Assembly (NCBI GenBank): GCA_036172665.1
Contig: CM069875.1
Coordinates: forward strand, 20,739,806-20,803,805
DNA from: Prosopocoilus inquinatus
Lineage: Eukaryota > Arthropoda > Insecta > Coleoptera > Lucanidae
Reading direction: 5' to 3'
Length of the DNA: 64,000 bases
The notes under the pieces were generated by a model that had not been told where the DNA came from, made no database searches, and saw nothing but the letters and a program-made list of their open reading frames with translations. Positions 1 to 13,839 of the stretch are shown one piece after another (within the stretch, counting starts at the first letter, position 1; the number at the start of each line of letters is the position of its first letter). The position numbers were made by a program, and so were the translations under genes.

Positions 1-1590
1 GGAACACTCTCTACACATCAAACTAATTTTAGAATATGCTCCACATAATTCTGTGAAACTTTCATTTGAAACATTTTTTTGTAAAATTCATAACCAGAAG
101 AATCCGCCTTAAGTGGGACACCCTGTATTTAACTTCAAAAATTTTCATCATTATGCTTAACTAACAACAGAGCTGGCAAAACTGGTGAGACATTTTGGTT
201 CCTAACGAGCATCATTTTAGATGTGTTCGTTTTGCATAAGTTAATAAGCTTGACTCACCAAACTTACATGCTTAAAGCTGTCTTCGTTTTATAAATTTAC
301 AAGCCATAATTTACTTACAAACTTACTAATTTGTGAAGTGAAGTGAATACACCTCCTGTTGTCTATACTGGTTATTGAATCTAATTGAAATTATAAAAAT
401 TCCATAACAACAAACAGCGGAGATAATAGAAGATTGAAATTTATCAAGTACGTACTGAATTATGACCGGCAAATACCTACAAAAACCGAAATCTGTCTTT
501 TGCTAGGCCATACCGCTTTCTAGCTGTTGGATTGCCTATGTTTTCACCTTACAACAACGACCATTCAAACTGTATGTCTCAAGGTACTGTAAAAGGGCTT
601 TCCCAAAATTGAACTAGCTCGCTTTATTCCAACTGCTGGACCAACAGAACAAGGCTTCATATAGTTTGAGAAAAAAGAAGGAAAGAAAATAACTTAAGAT
701 TTTTACTTGCAACCCAACATAACAAAGAACAAATCGACAATTTTGATAAATTACCTTCTCACATTACTATTATAGACCCGTTTGTAATAATCCATTTTAG
801 CCTTCTCGTGCAAAAACTCGAGATATACTTAAGGCCCAATTGTACCAATGAGGTTTAAACTGACGTTCAACTGAACCAGTTTCAAAGTAAACAAATTCGC
901 ATAGAAACCCTTAAAAGATTATTTACGTAAGTACACAATTGTTATTGACAGCTATGTTTCTGAGACCAATGAAAAATGAGGCACTTTAAATGTTATGCGC
1001 AACACCATCTGCATGCTATGAATGTGTAGTATCTATAAAAAAACCATAAATCGCATAACAAACCGCCATTCATCTTCAAGACTATAGAGTTACATTGATA
1101 AAATTTCAATTCGGACTTATTATTTGTAAATGTTTTCTCTATTTATAAGTAGGTTAATCGTTACTTTGATCACGGCTCATAAATTATAACTACCGAACCG
1201 GACTTTTAGGTCGTAGAAATGTTCAAAAAAGGTACCTAATTTAGGCAACTTAATTAAGAAATTAGGTCTTTATTTTCTCATGTAGTTTCTTAAATAGGTC
1301 CTTAAAAATTAAATAAATACTCGATCCGTTTATCTTTTTTTTAATACATAATACTTTCGAACCAGGCCTGGTTTGACGTCAGTGCAGCTACAAACTTAAT
1401 AATTATAAATTAATGAAGATTTCTGAAGTTATAACATTTCAAATATTTAACAAAAGTTGACAATCTAGAAGTATTTTCTTTGGAACTCTTTAATTGTAAG
1501 TTTTAAAAAAATATTTTTGGATTGTCAACTCCTATTGTTAGATATTTGAGAAATTTTGTTGCAAATAGATTTTGGATTGCATTGAATTCC
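1..1590. other. AT-rich non-coding stretch, no gene seen
   Basis: No reading frame here resembles a known protein and no exon with matching splice sites was found. A GGGACACCCTGTA terminus at about 114-127 has the CACCCTG|TA form seen at the ends of TA-flanked short elements elsewhere in this window, so the left edge is probably the end of such an element whose other end lies outside. The AAGGCCCAATTGTACCA stretch near 832 resembles one arm of the hairpin MITE at 37201. Confidence 0.4.
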
Positions 1591-1660
1591 TCGAGCAGCC
1601 TCTGTATGTACAGTTGTTTCAGCCATATTTGTAGCTTCATCAGCAGAAGCGTAGCACGAC
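1560..1660 (-). ncRNA. Hammerhead-bearing repeat, copy A
   Basis: On the minus strand this holds a hammerhead core CTGATGA (plus-strand 1637-1643), a stem II with AGC/GCT ends around a loop, then GAAA, a short self-complementary stem III (ACA/TGT) and a stem I partner CAGAGG at about 1599-1604. A few extra bases sit between the expected cleavage site and stem I, so folding is less certain than for copies C and D. The sequence beyond the ribozyme (a GCTGCTCGAGG motif, then a GCAAAT tract) is shared with the copies near 13.7, 13.9 and 41.9 kb, so this is one repeat family. Activity is inferred from the core only. Confidence 0.6.
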
Positions 1661-1720
1661 AGTTCTGCTACAAACCAAAACAATTCGACCAAGGTTAATC
1701 ACAATTGCAATGTAATAGTA

Positions 1721-1823
1721 ATGAATAGTTTAAACAGCGACATCCTACGATCGCTTTTTGTCAATCTTTATGCAATGTCAGGTCAAAAAGCAATCGTAGG
1801 ATGTCGCTGTTTAAACTATTCAT
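1721..1823. repeat. Near-perfect 103-bp hairpin
   Basis: Two arms of about 40 bp (from 1721 and ending at 1823) are almost exact reverse complements around a roughly 20-bp loop. The arms contain CAGCGACATCCTACGATCG. A related single arm (AGCGACATCTTACTATCG) occurs near 13532, next to another hammerhead repeat copy, so the hairpin and the hammerhead repeat may belong to one larger element. Non-coding. Confidence 0.75.
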
Positions 1824-4800
1824 TAAACATTTGAAATGGTAAAACTTCATGTTACTTAATTATGAAATTAGGTTTTTATTTTCTCTCAGTAAGTACTTAA
1901 AAAAGTTTGAATTCCTGGCTTCCAATTGGAACCATGTCTCTTCTTGGATTTCTTCTACTACCGACGTTTCGTTCTCCATTGCAGAAGAACTTCCTCAGGG
2001 CTACTGTTACTTGTGGTGTCTCAAGGACTTACAAGAAGCAGAAACAAGACCACCAGCAGCAGCATCTCCACCTCTTTTTCCCCTTCTTCTCCCAAACTTC
2101 TTTACTAACTATCTATCTGGCACAATTTCCAAAGCTCCCTGGTTTCGTAAACATACTAAACTTCTTCCTCTAGACATATTATTATATTTTTTTTAATAAT
2201 TACTAGAAAAAGCAGTGTTTTATGCAGTGTGTCCCAAATAACATTTCCAACATGGGGATGATCTCGTTTATTATAAGAGAGCAGAGCATTTGAAGAGTTA
2301 CGAACTACTTTGAAGTAGCGAAAATTCCATCGGTTTCGGAAGTTATAGCAAAAAATCCAAAAATGTCCATTTTTTTTCTATAATAACTTTTTTTGTCGTA
2401 ATAGATACTAAATGTTTCAAGATAAAGAATTTCTACTGAAAATTATTTTTTTTATTTCCAATCTAAAAGTGATCTAGATTAGCCTTTATCTACAATCAAA
2501 ACTTTTGTTAGAGAAACATTATACATTTTGTGATTCGTAAACTGAATATCAGAAACAAATATTATAATTATTATTCATTCCGAAACTAGGTGAACTTTTG
2601 ATTTTACAAGTCGCATTAACTCTTTGATTGATCTGTTTGATTGCTTTTGGCGAAAATCTTGATCATATGGAATGTCAATCAGAACCGTTTTTGCAACATA
2701 ATCAATGTATGTCATAATGTACTGCGAATGCAGATAACGTTTAAAATTGTGAAATTGTGAATTTTCAGATTTTTAAACAATATGTTCATAATTTGCCTTC
2801 GTACTTTCTTTTATTTCCTCAATATTTCTATTATTTAAAGATATACTTTAACAATGTGGAAATAAATAATTCTCATGACTGAAATTCAAAGTGTGCACTA
2901 CATCTTATTTATTTCTTTATTTAAACTTTTGTTCGTTACTTTAAACAGTGTAAGGTAACAAATATTTCAATACACAAGAAGGAAAAAAGTGTTGTAATAA
3001 CAAAAAGGACATAACTTCAAACAATCCGCACATGACATGAGCGCAAGGAAATGAAGAAAATAATTTCATTTTTTGGGTACAGCTGATCTTCTAATTAGCC
3101 ATGGAGTTATTCTTTAAACCTGTTTGCGTATGAGTAATTTGCACAGTTGCTATAATCATGAAAATATCTGTGAAAGTTTGAAATCAGATAAGTTAAGAAT
3201 ATAATTAGACATGCTCGATAAATTATGGTATCCGCGCGGTAAGTGAAAATTATCATTAGTAAGGGCAACGGCGCCAAAACTGCATTTTTAAAAAGCTGAA
3301 TATGTTATTAAAGCATGTGTTAGCTTCTGTTATTTAATTAACAATGCCATAAATAAGTAGCAGTTAACACAGTGGCCAGCTGGGTTTTTAATTATACAAT
3401 TAATTTAGTCGCTCGGCGGTGAATGTTTAAAAAAAAAACGTTACGTCTCATATACAAACAGCGAGCATATTCCAGAATAATATTGCAAAGCGCATTCTTT
3501 TATTACCTAGCTGTTCATGCAAAAAACAAATATATTCTACTAGCTCAAAATACTTCATTTTAAAAGTCTGAACAAAAATAAGGATACTTCAGCTACAATA
3601 ATGACGTTGATGTCAATGTTGAGGAATTCGTGAAACCATCCGAAGTTTATCTGCACTAAAATTCTATATCCGTTTTGACGTATTGATGTTTATTTTTAAC
3701 ACAACACATTTTTTACTTGGAAAATTTATTTTATGCCTGTGCCTGTCCAACGAACGTTAAAGAAAAATTATTGTCGTCTGTGAAATCGTTCATCATTTTG
3801 CGACGCGGATTTTATCTGTTGGATTTGGTATCCGCCAATTAATTAATATTCGGAAACCAGCGCTATCAAATCGCACAAAAACAGTTCTGGCCCAGATGTT
3901 TATGTAATTAAAAAAGACGAGCAAGCTACGACGTAAACACGATTTGAAGTGTAAACGCAATTCGAACCAGCTTGATTTACTATCAAATATCCATTCACGT
4001 GCGCAAAACATACACAAAAGCTTTTAAAACCAAGATTTTATTTTCAGCTTCGTTTTTGTTTTGTATTTAGGTGATGTATAATTCATTCCAAACACATTTA
4101 TCTGTAGAATTGGTATGTATTATGTAAGTATTATTTTTGCATTAAATATTTGCAGTACATCATAACAGCTATTTAAGTATCAAGTGTGCAAGATAATGTT
4201 TTAGGGAACGAATCATGGTTAAGAACGAGGCAACGAAGGAGCCGAGTCCTTAATGAGAGGAGTCCATTGCATGGTGCCTTGTACTTTCTATAGTAACCAA
4301 AACTTTTAAAAGTTTGAATTTTATTCAAAACTACTTTTGAAAACTTCCATTTTGTACGAAAATAGTTCAAACAATGTAAAATATTTCGTAGTACCTACAC
4401 ATTTATAATTTTTACATTTTAAAAGGTTCTTTGTTATTGATTTTAAAATGTTTTCTTATTTCTCTAATAAAGTGAAAAAGTCACAGGTGTCATTACTGAA
4501 AAAACCGATTCAAGTAATCTATTTATTTTCGTTTTAAATATTGGTTTTCTCTTACTATCAAGTCCTCTTGTTTAATCGCAAGACACTAACATTTTATTTA
4601 AAAGATAAGATTTTAGAAATCAGTTCGTCAAACATTAATTTTCCAAATTAGGGCAAAAAGCACATGATAAATCTGACGTTATAATTCAATGACACTTTAA
4701 CCTCCTGTAAAGAAAATAGACAAAAATCGTTATAACACATTCCATAACTGTACCATTTTAGATTTAATTCATGGCGATAAATGAAGCGTCCTTTACGACA

Positions 4801-7800
4801 TTATTCTCCAGGCCGTTAAGATATGCTAATGAATGAAGTTGTTATAATCGTTAAAAATGCCACAAGAAGACAGTGTGAAAGAATGAATCCTGTTTCCCCT
4901 CTCTGTTGATATGTATTACTGTTACATAATGAAATCTTCAGTGTTTTAACTTACAGAATCGTTTCATTAAAGTTTTCTATTCTGATATTATACAGGAATG
5001 AATGAATAAGTAAAAGCTTTATTTAATCTTCAAGCTGTTTTCCAGTCCGATTTCGTTTCATTTTACAATTTAAACTTATACATCCGCTCGATTAGACCGT
5101 GAATGATTTCATTTATATTTATGCAGTTATTTATAACTTTCGAATTTAAAAATCAATAAATTTATTATCTTTACAAAACTAACAATAAAACATGCATAAC
5201 TCATTTAGCTAGAGGTAAAGCTGCATTGAACCATCCTTAAATAATTATTTCTGTATAAAATATATTAAAATAAGTAGAATAATTCGAGCTAAAAATACTC
5301 AAGTATGTATTTCCTTTTCATCAAATAAGCATTCGAATTTACATTTACAATTACAGCAATTTTAATAACGTAGTATCAGACCCTTATATACCTATCTAAA
5401 TATTTAATTCGAAAATCATATTCCGCACCTGATTAAATATTAATTCCCCTTTCAAGTACTTGGTACCGGTTCATAATAGGGACAGAGTATATTTTCACTC
5501 AAAAATTTACGAGTTTTGTCTATCACGCATGTATAAACTGTTTGGAAAGCACTAATTACACTTGCATGTTGTTAGAAATATACATACTTTTTTTCGAATG
5601 CACTATCAACAAATTATATGAAATGATTAATAAATAAAAATGTACTTAAAATATATTAAAAGCAAATCATATATTGTATGTACAGGATGACTATGCGAGA
5701 ATACCCACTACCTCTAAATTTAATTCTTGAACTTTTTTTTTGAACTCTTGCTGATGTATACAGAAAAATAAAATGCTCATCGCATAACGAAATGTAAAGT
5801 GATATATTGTAGAATTTGCGCAAAGGCACCGTTACGTTATAAATACATCGTTCTAAATGAGAAAAGGTATTTAATATTTCAAAACGGATGGAAAAAGCAC
5901 CAGATTGGAAAAATAGACGCTTAAATTTAGATTATTTTTGAATACGGTGCTTCTACTATTCGTTTTCAAGCGGTACTTGCATTTTCAATTTTGTAACGAT
6001 TGTAATGGTGTGTTTGGTCAAACTCTATATTATGTTTTTTTTAACGGTGTATTGTACGTATATATTTGGATTCCAAATGAAATTCTGACAAAATTTTGTT
6101 TTTAATAGTTTGTTCTGATACGTGCGAATAAAGATGTCCGAATGTACAAAGTGTGAAAAGCCATTTCTGGAATAAAATGTTCGGATTTATTTTAGCAAAG
6201 TTTTAAGAACTAATATTTCTAAAAAAATTAACTTAATTAAATTAAAATCATCGGAAACATTTTCTCAAAAGATTTATAACATGTGTAAAAAAAAAGGAGA
6301 CTAATTGAATATCTAATAAGAAAGGAATGAGAAACTTTCATTTGTCTCTCTAACCTTCAATTTTTATAATATTTTTCTAATATAAATATGATCCATGCCG
6401 TTCCGATTCTCAGAAAAATTTTGCAATATTTTTGGTTTCTTTTCATTCTGTTAATTAAGTACCTTATAAAACAAAAATTACAATCTATTTCTTTACTCGA
6501 AAAGGATAATAATTGAAGAAATTAAAAAATTATGAAGGTTGTATACAGTGTGATTGATTTAATGACTCAGGAAGTTTGAATTTACTGCCGCCTTAAATTG
6601 TCATTATTACAGGGACAACACTCTGTTCTGCCACTAGTCTCTACTGTTTTCAAAATAACACACCGACGAAATTTAACCAACAACCAATGTTCGTTCATCG
6701 TAGCCACAGTTAAAATGTAAAATACACTATAAACTATGGAGCCAAATTCAAACTCATTTCTAGAAAAAGTCACAGTTTAATTCTGAAAAACGAATCTGAT
6801 GTATTTTTATAAAGCGTCTGGTGTAAGACAGTTACCAAAAGTTGGCAACACTGCTAGAATAACGTAGGGAACTACACACCTCGACTGCTCCAACATTTTC
6901 AATTTCTCAAGTCAAGGGATGCCACTTGAGATACTTTCCTGGATTGGTAGAAAACAAACTTTCCAGCAATACAAAAAAATATATATACAGGCAGATTCAG
7001 GCAACACATTCATTAAAAGTTTACGGACTTTGAATTTCTATTTCATATTTTGCGGTTATAAGTTAGGGATATTGATCTATTAAAATATAATATCTTCAAC
7101 TTTCGGGCCCTTTCGCTTGCACCGGAAGTTGCTGTCAACTTTCTTATTTTAAATGGAATACCCCATTTTTAATTGCATTTCTGAAATCTTCAGGAAATTC
7201 TAAGAATGTGTAACATTAAAATTAGCCGTTTAAGAAGTATTTTTATTTTTTAAAAAAAGTTCAAAGTTGCCGTACCTTGTTTATGACGCTGCCATCTTTG
7301 TGTAACAAAAGTCATAATTTCAATTTTTGGGCTGTGTAGACAATACTCATAAGCTTTCAGGTCATACCTAATTTTACACAAAATGGTGTACGAGCTGGTT
7401 GAAAAGTAACTTCCATTCGAACTGATTTCAACTGACGAAAAGTCATGTTTTTTAAACGGAACGCCTAATATATTTTTGTACAATAAGAATCAGAATTCAA
7501 TGTTCTTTCGAACTGTATTAGCTTTCTCTATACCCATCTCTTACCTTTCTCATTCTATTAAAGATTTTCTCTTGTTACATAAATTTTTTCACTTTTCAGT
7601 ATTATTCCTGAATAGCGTGCTATGAAAATTTAACAAACTCAGGTTTTTTTTAATAAATTTCAGAATGTAAAATCAATTTCACTTTAAAAACCGAAAAATA
7701 ATATTTAAATACATATCTATCATCTGAACCTTTTATTAATATTATGACCACAAATTGTTGGTCATAATATTAGGTCTAAGTTGTCCTCAACTATTATTTA

Positions 7801-9000
7801 TTAATACTTTTGGCAAAGCAGTAGCGTAAAAAAATATCTCAGTGGCGCAGCTATAGCTTGCTCTAAGAAACAAAATCATCAAATTTTGTTAACAAATGCT
7901 TTTCCAAAACTGATTTTTATTTGTCGCTCTTGTATTTTATTTCCGCAATCATGGCCTGCTAAATAAATTACTTCGTACCAAGTCGCCAGTGGCTCTAAAA
8001 TAAATTATAACTTTATATATCAAAACAGTACCAAGCTTTCTCATCAAATACTTGTCATCACTTAATACAAAATAAATTCTAAATTAGGTCCTCAGATGAC
8101 GCTTTTAGAAAGTAAAATTGGACAAATTAGAAATTTGGTTAATTTTCAACATAAGCCAATAAACGTATGAAAATGAATAAAATTTAAAGTGACCAAGAAT
8201 GAGCGTTTATTTAAAATGATTTTTATTTTTATTATACAACAGAATATTTCAGTTTCATTAAAATGGCCTGCTCTCGAAGCGAAATTTGGTTTAATGCACC
8301 ATTGTTATTGATTGTTATTCACATAACTTATAATATTGTCATTGTTGATGTTACGACAAACGTCTGTCAAATAAGCCAATAAACGGTCGTTCGTGTATTA
8401 TCGAATGATAATTTTGTTGATTGCATCATAGCTGACAATACCTCTTTTAGCCAGTGATATAAGATTACAATTACATTATAAACAAAATTTTATTCACAAA
8501 AAGTCAACTAAAATTTCAAAAAAGAAGAAAGTTAGCCGTAATATAAAATGATTTGTAACTTGAAATATCAACCGGTTCGACTTTTCTTATAATTCGCAGT
8601 AGTAGTTTTGCCTAAAATGTCAAAATTTAATCTTTGTCTTTTTTTTTTAATAACATTAATTTGTGGATGCTGTAGTTTTTTTTGATTAATATTAATTTTA
8701 ATTTTATTAGGACATTAATGCATTTTTTTAAATAAATATTTTAATCTCCGTGTGACACTTAGGGCATATTGCCGAGAAGAATTTTGACATTGGTACTTTT
8801 TTGAATTGACTTGTTTAAGGAAACTTGCAGCACTATAGATTTGATAATAGGTATCCTTTCGTCCAATTCACAGATAAGTATTTACATTGGTATTAGTTAC
8901 TATTTATTGTTAATTAGATTAAGATGTGTGTCGACAAATAATACACTGTACCATACCGACCATAGACATGATTTATACTATAAAATAAGCAGAGAAATTA
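1824..9000. other. Long AT-rich intergenic stretch
   Basis: No convincing exon on either strand. Open frames are short and have no recognisable motif. Fragments of repeat ends are visible: a GTGTCCCAAATAAC terminus near 2229, TACAGGATGACTATGCGAG near 5680, a TTATTTTAAATGGAATACCCC stretch near 7143 resembling one near 43880, and AAAGTTGGCAACAC near 6839 resembling 22138. A short hairpin with 13-bp arms lies at about 7737-7771. Confidence 0.4.
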
Positions 9001-9568
9001 TATACCATGATTCAGACATTTCTCCAGATATTTTAAGAGTAAATAGAATATCAACAAATAAGGTCACCCTTTTATAGAATTTTTTTTTTTCAAAAAATGA
9101 AAAATAAAGAATTGATAAATTTTAGGGTATTAACATAACGTAATAGGTGCATATGAACTTTTAAACCTCAATTGCTCTGAAACGGTTGCGTTTATCGAAA
9201 TGCAATAAGAAATCCTTCTTTTGTGCCAAATGACCCAAAGGAATAGCATTTTCACATATCTTTGACGAAATATGTAGAAAATAGAAAGTTAGGGATAAAA
9301 TACTGAAACCTACCCCTACAAAACTACCCTTTATAAAGGACAGAGGATCTGACAAATATATTGCTAATACGCAGTTAGGTGCCTCTGTGTGTAAAATATT
9401 AGTTTGATAAGAAAAGGATTCAGAAAATATTACCAAAAAACAAAATTTTTCACCCCTCTTTCAGGGGTTATAACACCCTTATTATTCAGTTTTGAAAAAA
9501 ATATATAAAATGGTGACCTTATCTTTTGATGATCCGTTCGGGAGACATTTCTGAATCACGGTGTATAT
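9001..9568. mobile_element. MITE-like element with ~70-bp terminal inverted repeats
   Basis: The left end (TATACCATGATTCAGACATT from 9001) is matched in reverse complement by the right end (9500-9568), and the match continues inward through a shared GATAAGGTCACC-like block. That gives terminal inverted repeats of about 70 bp on a 568-bp element with no coding sequence. A non-autonomous DNA transposon is the simplest reading; the superfamily cannot be assigned. Confidence 0.65.
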
Positions 9569-12114
9569 CGGGCGTCGGTTGCACATTGTGTACTGAATCG
9601 GGTATTCCCCAAAGTATCATCGAATGCAAAGAAAAGTAATCAACATTTTTTCGCTATTGTATATCTGACTTTGATTTGCCAATGCCTCGTAACGGACTAA
9701 TGTTACTTGATTATCACAAATATTTGTCAAGAAATGTATTGAAGCTTGTTTTACAAAACTAAAATTCCCTTAGGAGTCGTTTACTTTTCTTTACATCCGG
9801 TTTGGTAATTAATGGTAATTTAAAACGATAAATCACGGATTAATTACGGTAATTTAAAATGATTTTAAGACGTACATTGCGACTAACATCATTGCTTTTG
9901 GCAAAGGTACATTTCCAAAATACTCCGCTTATCTGTAGTTATTGGGGTTATTTTGGAATTAAAATATTTACGATTTCTTGTCATTGCTCTCATATGTGAA
10001 TAATGGACTTTTACAGTTTCGCTTTTATTTGTAAATGAACTTTTTATACTTTATATTAAGGCAATATTTTGCAACTCGGCGGGTTGACGTCTAGTTACGC
10101 CACTGATATATCCTAAATGTTTCTGATGCCCTCAGCCTGGTTGGACAATTTAAATTCGGTACATTTCTACACTTGTTCCTTAATTATGAGCCTCGCACAT
10201 CATTTTTTTTTAATTTAATTTGAAAACTATAAGACTGCCAAATTAATTTATTCATTCTCAGTTTCAGATACGGAAATCTGTTGATTGCGTTGATTACTTT
10301 CAGAATGCAAATCGCAAAACAGACAGTCCTGAAATCGAACAAAAATAGAATTACAGAAGTCTAATTTAATATTCGTGTAATTTATAAAAAGCAATTCACT
10401 CAGCAAGTACGTGTAGAAAAAAGAAGCCAAGTGAAATGTTTTCAGAGTTTAATCCGCTTCTTAACAACTCATTTAATCTCCAGCCCACATATTTATTCTT
10501 TGCTAGAAGCGAGAGAGCACTTTATTACCATATAAATTCGAGACATTTCAAGTAGCAAATTACACCAGTCGTTAATCTATAAAAACGACAATAATTATTG
10601 TTGAATTACTGCAGAGTTGTATTTATTACTTTTTTACCTCCAACTTGAGTTTCACATTTGCATTTGTAATTCCAATCAATTTTTCAGTTAATCTGAAACA
10701 CGGAAATTCGGCGATCCGTATTACTGCAAAAATCCCAATAAACCTGTTATTATTACAAGACCGTAACTAATAGAGAGTAGATATAAAAACAAACTTGACA
10801 GGCAGTTTTAATTTATTCATATTTGTATTAATCATTGGCAAGAAAGCGAACGTAAACATCGTAACGCCAGTGTTAATTTTTATTATAAACAAATCATTAT
10901 CAAGTGTTTAAATTAGTACCTTGTGCATTTATTCCTTCCATTGTGTGCAGTAACAAAACAGAACAAATACACACATAAAAATTGGCACGCCAATAAGTCT
11001 TTAATAACATTGTTGAGGAAGCACGTGCACAAATTGTTACAACGACGATCGAAATACTCTCATCGCTGCGACCGAGATCAGACTGAATCATTTTCAGCAG
11101 CAAAGTAAGGGATCGAGTCCCTCTCTCAACAGTTGATTCCAGTTTGGGAGAAGCTATAAACAAACCATTCGAATCCCCAGCTATCGGGTATGCCTTGACC
11201 ATAACCACCTACTACTGGATGCCGTATAGTTCACTGTCGTTTCTACCAAGAACTTTTCAGAACTAGGTAGTACATCACGAAGTGAAATCAAATAAATAAC
11301 ACCAGGTGACAGAAATGATCTTAGTGGACAATAAACCTTCTTTCTGCAAATTAGAACATACAAAGATCAAAATAAGACTTTACAATTTCCCCTCATGGGG
11401 GTTTTAAGATTGATTATAATCATAAAGTAAGAAATGATGTTAAATAAATATTTTAAGCTGAATTTCACACACAATTTAAGCCAGGTTTAAACAAGTTATA
11501 ATGTGACAGACTTTGGGCCGGTTGCACACTCACAGTTTAACGTTAATCTTCAATTAACTTCCATCTGTTCCTTTGTAAACAAACTGAAGATTAAAGTTAA
11601 ACTGCGAGTGAGAAACCGGACTTTTACCATATAGGTACAGCATATTATGTTGCACATTCTAACTTGGGCTTAAATTTAATCCTGGTTTAAATCTCTTATG
11701 CAACCGAGTTCTAAGGAAGCAACTTTTCTTAAGCTAAATTAGAATAGTCTTAAATAAATGAAGTTAGCTTTCAAAAATTCCACTAAACGTAGTTCTTTGT
11801 TTCCTAAAACATACTTCGTACTAATGAATCAACCAAATAAACTCCTGGACAAAATTAACGAATCAGTAAAACTTCTCATTATTACTTTTATTTTTTTATT
11901 TATTTTATTGAACTTTTAAATCATACTATTTACGTGATTTTATGATAAAATGATTTTAACCACGATTTCAACTAATATATGAGAACTGAGGATGGTGTCA
12001 TTAAAAGAAACACGAATAAATAACAGAAAGAAACAGTAATGTCAAATGCAAAAAAAAAGATATAAATAAAAAGCTTCTAGTCAAATTGATAAATTGTAAG
12101 GATTTGAATTCAGT
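9569..12114. other. Intergenic sequence, no gene recognised
   Basis: No protein family recognised. A small hairpin lies at 11516-11622 (GGCCGGTTGCACACTC against GAGTGAGAAACCGG), a common hairpin-MITE design. Around 11030-11110 the sequence is richer in CpG and ends in AGCAGCAAAGTAAGG, which would suit a non-coding 5' exon with a splice donor, but nothing corroborates it. Confidence 0.35.
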
Positions 12115-12360
12115 AACGTGTAGATCCTCCTCTAGCCCTTATCACTGCTTCCATTCGTCCGGGCGTGCTATTGATCAAGTTGTGAATGGTTTCTTAGGGA
12201 GTATTCTCCCATTCGACAAGAACGATTTGTTCTAGTTCTTTAAGATTCTTAAGAGCAGGTATATGGCGTATAACTGATCGATGGGATTCATATCTGGGCT
12301 TCTTGGTGGACAGTCGATAGTTGGAATATTTACGAATCGAAGGTAGTCCAAGGGAATTTA
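12115..12360 (-). pseudogene. C-terminal fragment of a Tc1-like transposase
   Basis: Read on the minus strand, the sequence encodes pieces typical of the end of Tc1-like transposases: a block equivalent to SPDLNPIE (here PRYESHRS), a KNLKELEQIVLVEWENTP segment, then a stop, then ETIHNLINSTPGRMEAVIRA and RGGSTRY. The motif order and the closing RGG-TRY are characteristic of the family. At least one in-frame stop and probable frameshifts, plus loss of everything upstream, make this a dead remnant. Confidence 0.8.
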
Positions 12361-13505
12361 TAACTAATAAAATTTAAGATTCCATGTGGGGGAAAAGCGA
12401 ATTGCATGAATTAATCAAAAGACAGCGCTGGCTAAATGAAATCCTACGATTCCGTGAAAAAAAAATCTTGAGACCTGCCTCAGATTGTTCTAATAACAAA
12501 GATTTTTATAAAACTCCAATTGAATATATTCGAAAACAACAATATTTAACACATGCAAATATTAAGCGGGAAAGAAGACCGTATATTTCAACATAACTAC
12601 CAAGTCAAAAAATTTCTTTTGTCATTTTCATCGATCCATCGCATCAAACAACATTGTTGACTATATCGTTTGACGCGGACTATTTCTGTTAGTATACGTT
12701 GATCACAAATTAAAAAAAAAAACACCACCTGTTGCATTATGTTGGTATAAAACATAAGTCCCTTATAGAACATCATCAAAATATTAAGTTGGCAAGGTAT
12801 TGAAGTTTCATGTCAAAGTAATTTGTCATCTCAATTTTACTGTTATAGCACTTATATTCATTTGAAGAAGTCATTTCAATACCTGGAAAACAGAAATATT
12901 TTAAATGTTAAAATGAAAGAAGCACTCGACAAATATTGTGTTGAAATAAAAAACTTGGGGCCAGATTTAAGCAACCGGTAAATACTTGAGTCTGATGGTT
13001 TGTGGCTACTTCTTCCTGGTTCTGGAGATTGTTTATATAATTTCAATAGTTTCATGTTACATTTTAACTTGCTTTCTCGTTCTTTTCGCTCTGCAAATGT
13101 AAAAATGTAATTACATATCTGCCTGCATATTTCTACAAAAAATTTGTATGTACCTGACACAATGGATAATTACAACTTGTTTGTTATAAAATTCTTTACG
13201 AACGATAAGAAAAAACGTGAAACTATTATAATTATTAAATTTAGAACCATAAATCTGTTCAGAAAACATAACCTTGTCATTTATTTCAAATATTACTTCT
13301 TAGCATGGCTTGTCAGTTTGTCGTATAACCTTATCGTTTATTTCAAATACTTGCCAATTTTTTACCAAATTTTTCTTGACACTGTTGCCGGTTGTATCTT
13401 TCACAAGGCAACACCGCCAGTGGTCTTTTAATTTGTGAACAAATTATATCTAAATCTAAGGGCGTGTTTCGTTGCTTCAACGGTATACAGAAGAAAACAC
13501 ATTTA
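12361..13505. other. Non-coding stretch
   Basis: Nothing recognisable as a gene. A short direct similarity (CCTTGTCATTTATTTCAAAT against CCTTATCGTTTATTTCAAAT, about 13272 and 13330) is visible. A GCAAGCTAGAACATATAAAAT block near 13508 recurs at 13930 and, inverted, near 13755, marking the edge of the hammerhead-bearing structure that follows. Confidence 0.35.
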
Positions 13506-13659
13506 TTGCAAGCTAGAACATATAAAATAGCGACATCTTACTATCGCTTTTTGACCTAACATTGCAGTAGGATAGACAAATTGAAGCGGGATTTGCTCCT
13601 AATGAGTCCCCCATGCAAGGCGGCCATGCTTGCTGTTAAAGCATAATGAAAGATTTTAG

Positions 13660-13748
13660 AAAAATTTTGTGCAAATCGTTTTTGATTGCAGTGAGAACCT
13701 CGAGCAGCCTCTGGACAGCTGTTTCAGCCCTGATTGGGGCTTCTTCAT
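13660..13748 (-). ncRNA. Hammerhead repeat copy B, broken at the core
   Basis: Minus strand. Stem II, GAAA, the AGCUGU stem III, cleavage position and the CAGAGG stem I partner are as in copy C, but the core begins ATGAAGA instead of CTGAAGA. The sequence upstream is unrelated (a GCGACAT block), so the 5' strand of stem I is lost. The breakpoint falls within the ribozyme core at plus-strand 13746-13748. Confidence 0.65.
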
Positions 13749-13839
13749 GTCGCTATTTTATATGTTCATCATTCTTACATCGCATTTGCGAATAAATTGG
13801 GCAAGTCGTTTTTGGTCTGCAGTGGGAATGTCGGGCTAC

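Noticed and set aside
1849..2196. Overlapping 115-, 88- and 60-codon plus-strand frames
   Set aside because: Three frames are open at once in T-rich sequence, none has a recognisable motif, and no splice context supports an exon.
10900..11363. Minus-strand frames of 102 and 60 codons
   Set aside because: No similarity to any family I know, and the start codons are not supported. Mentioned only as a CpG-richer patch.
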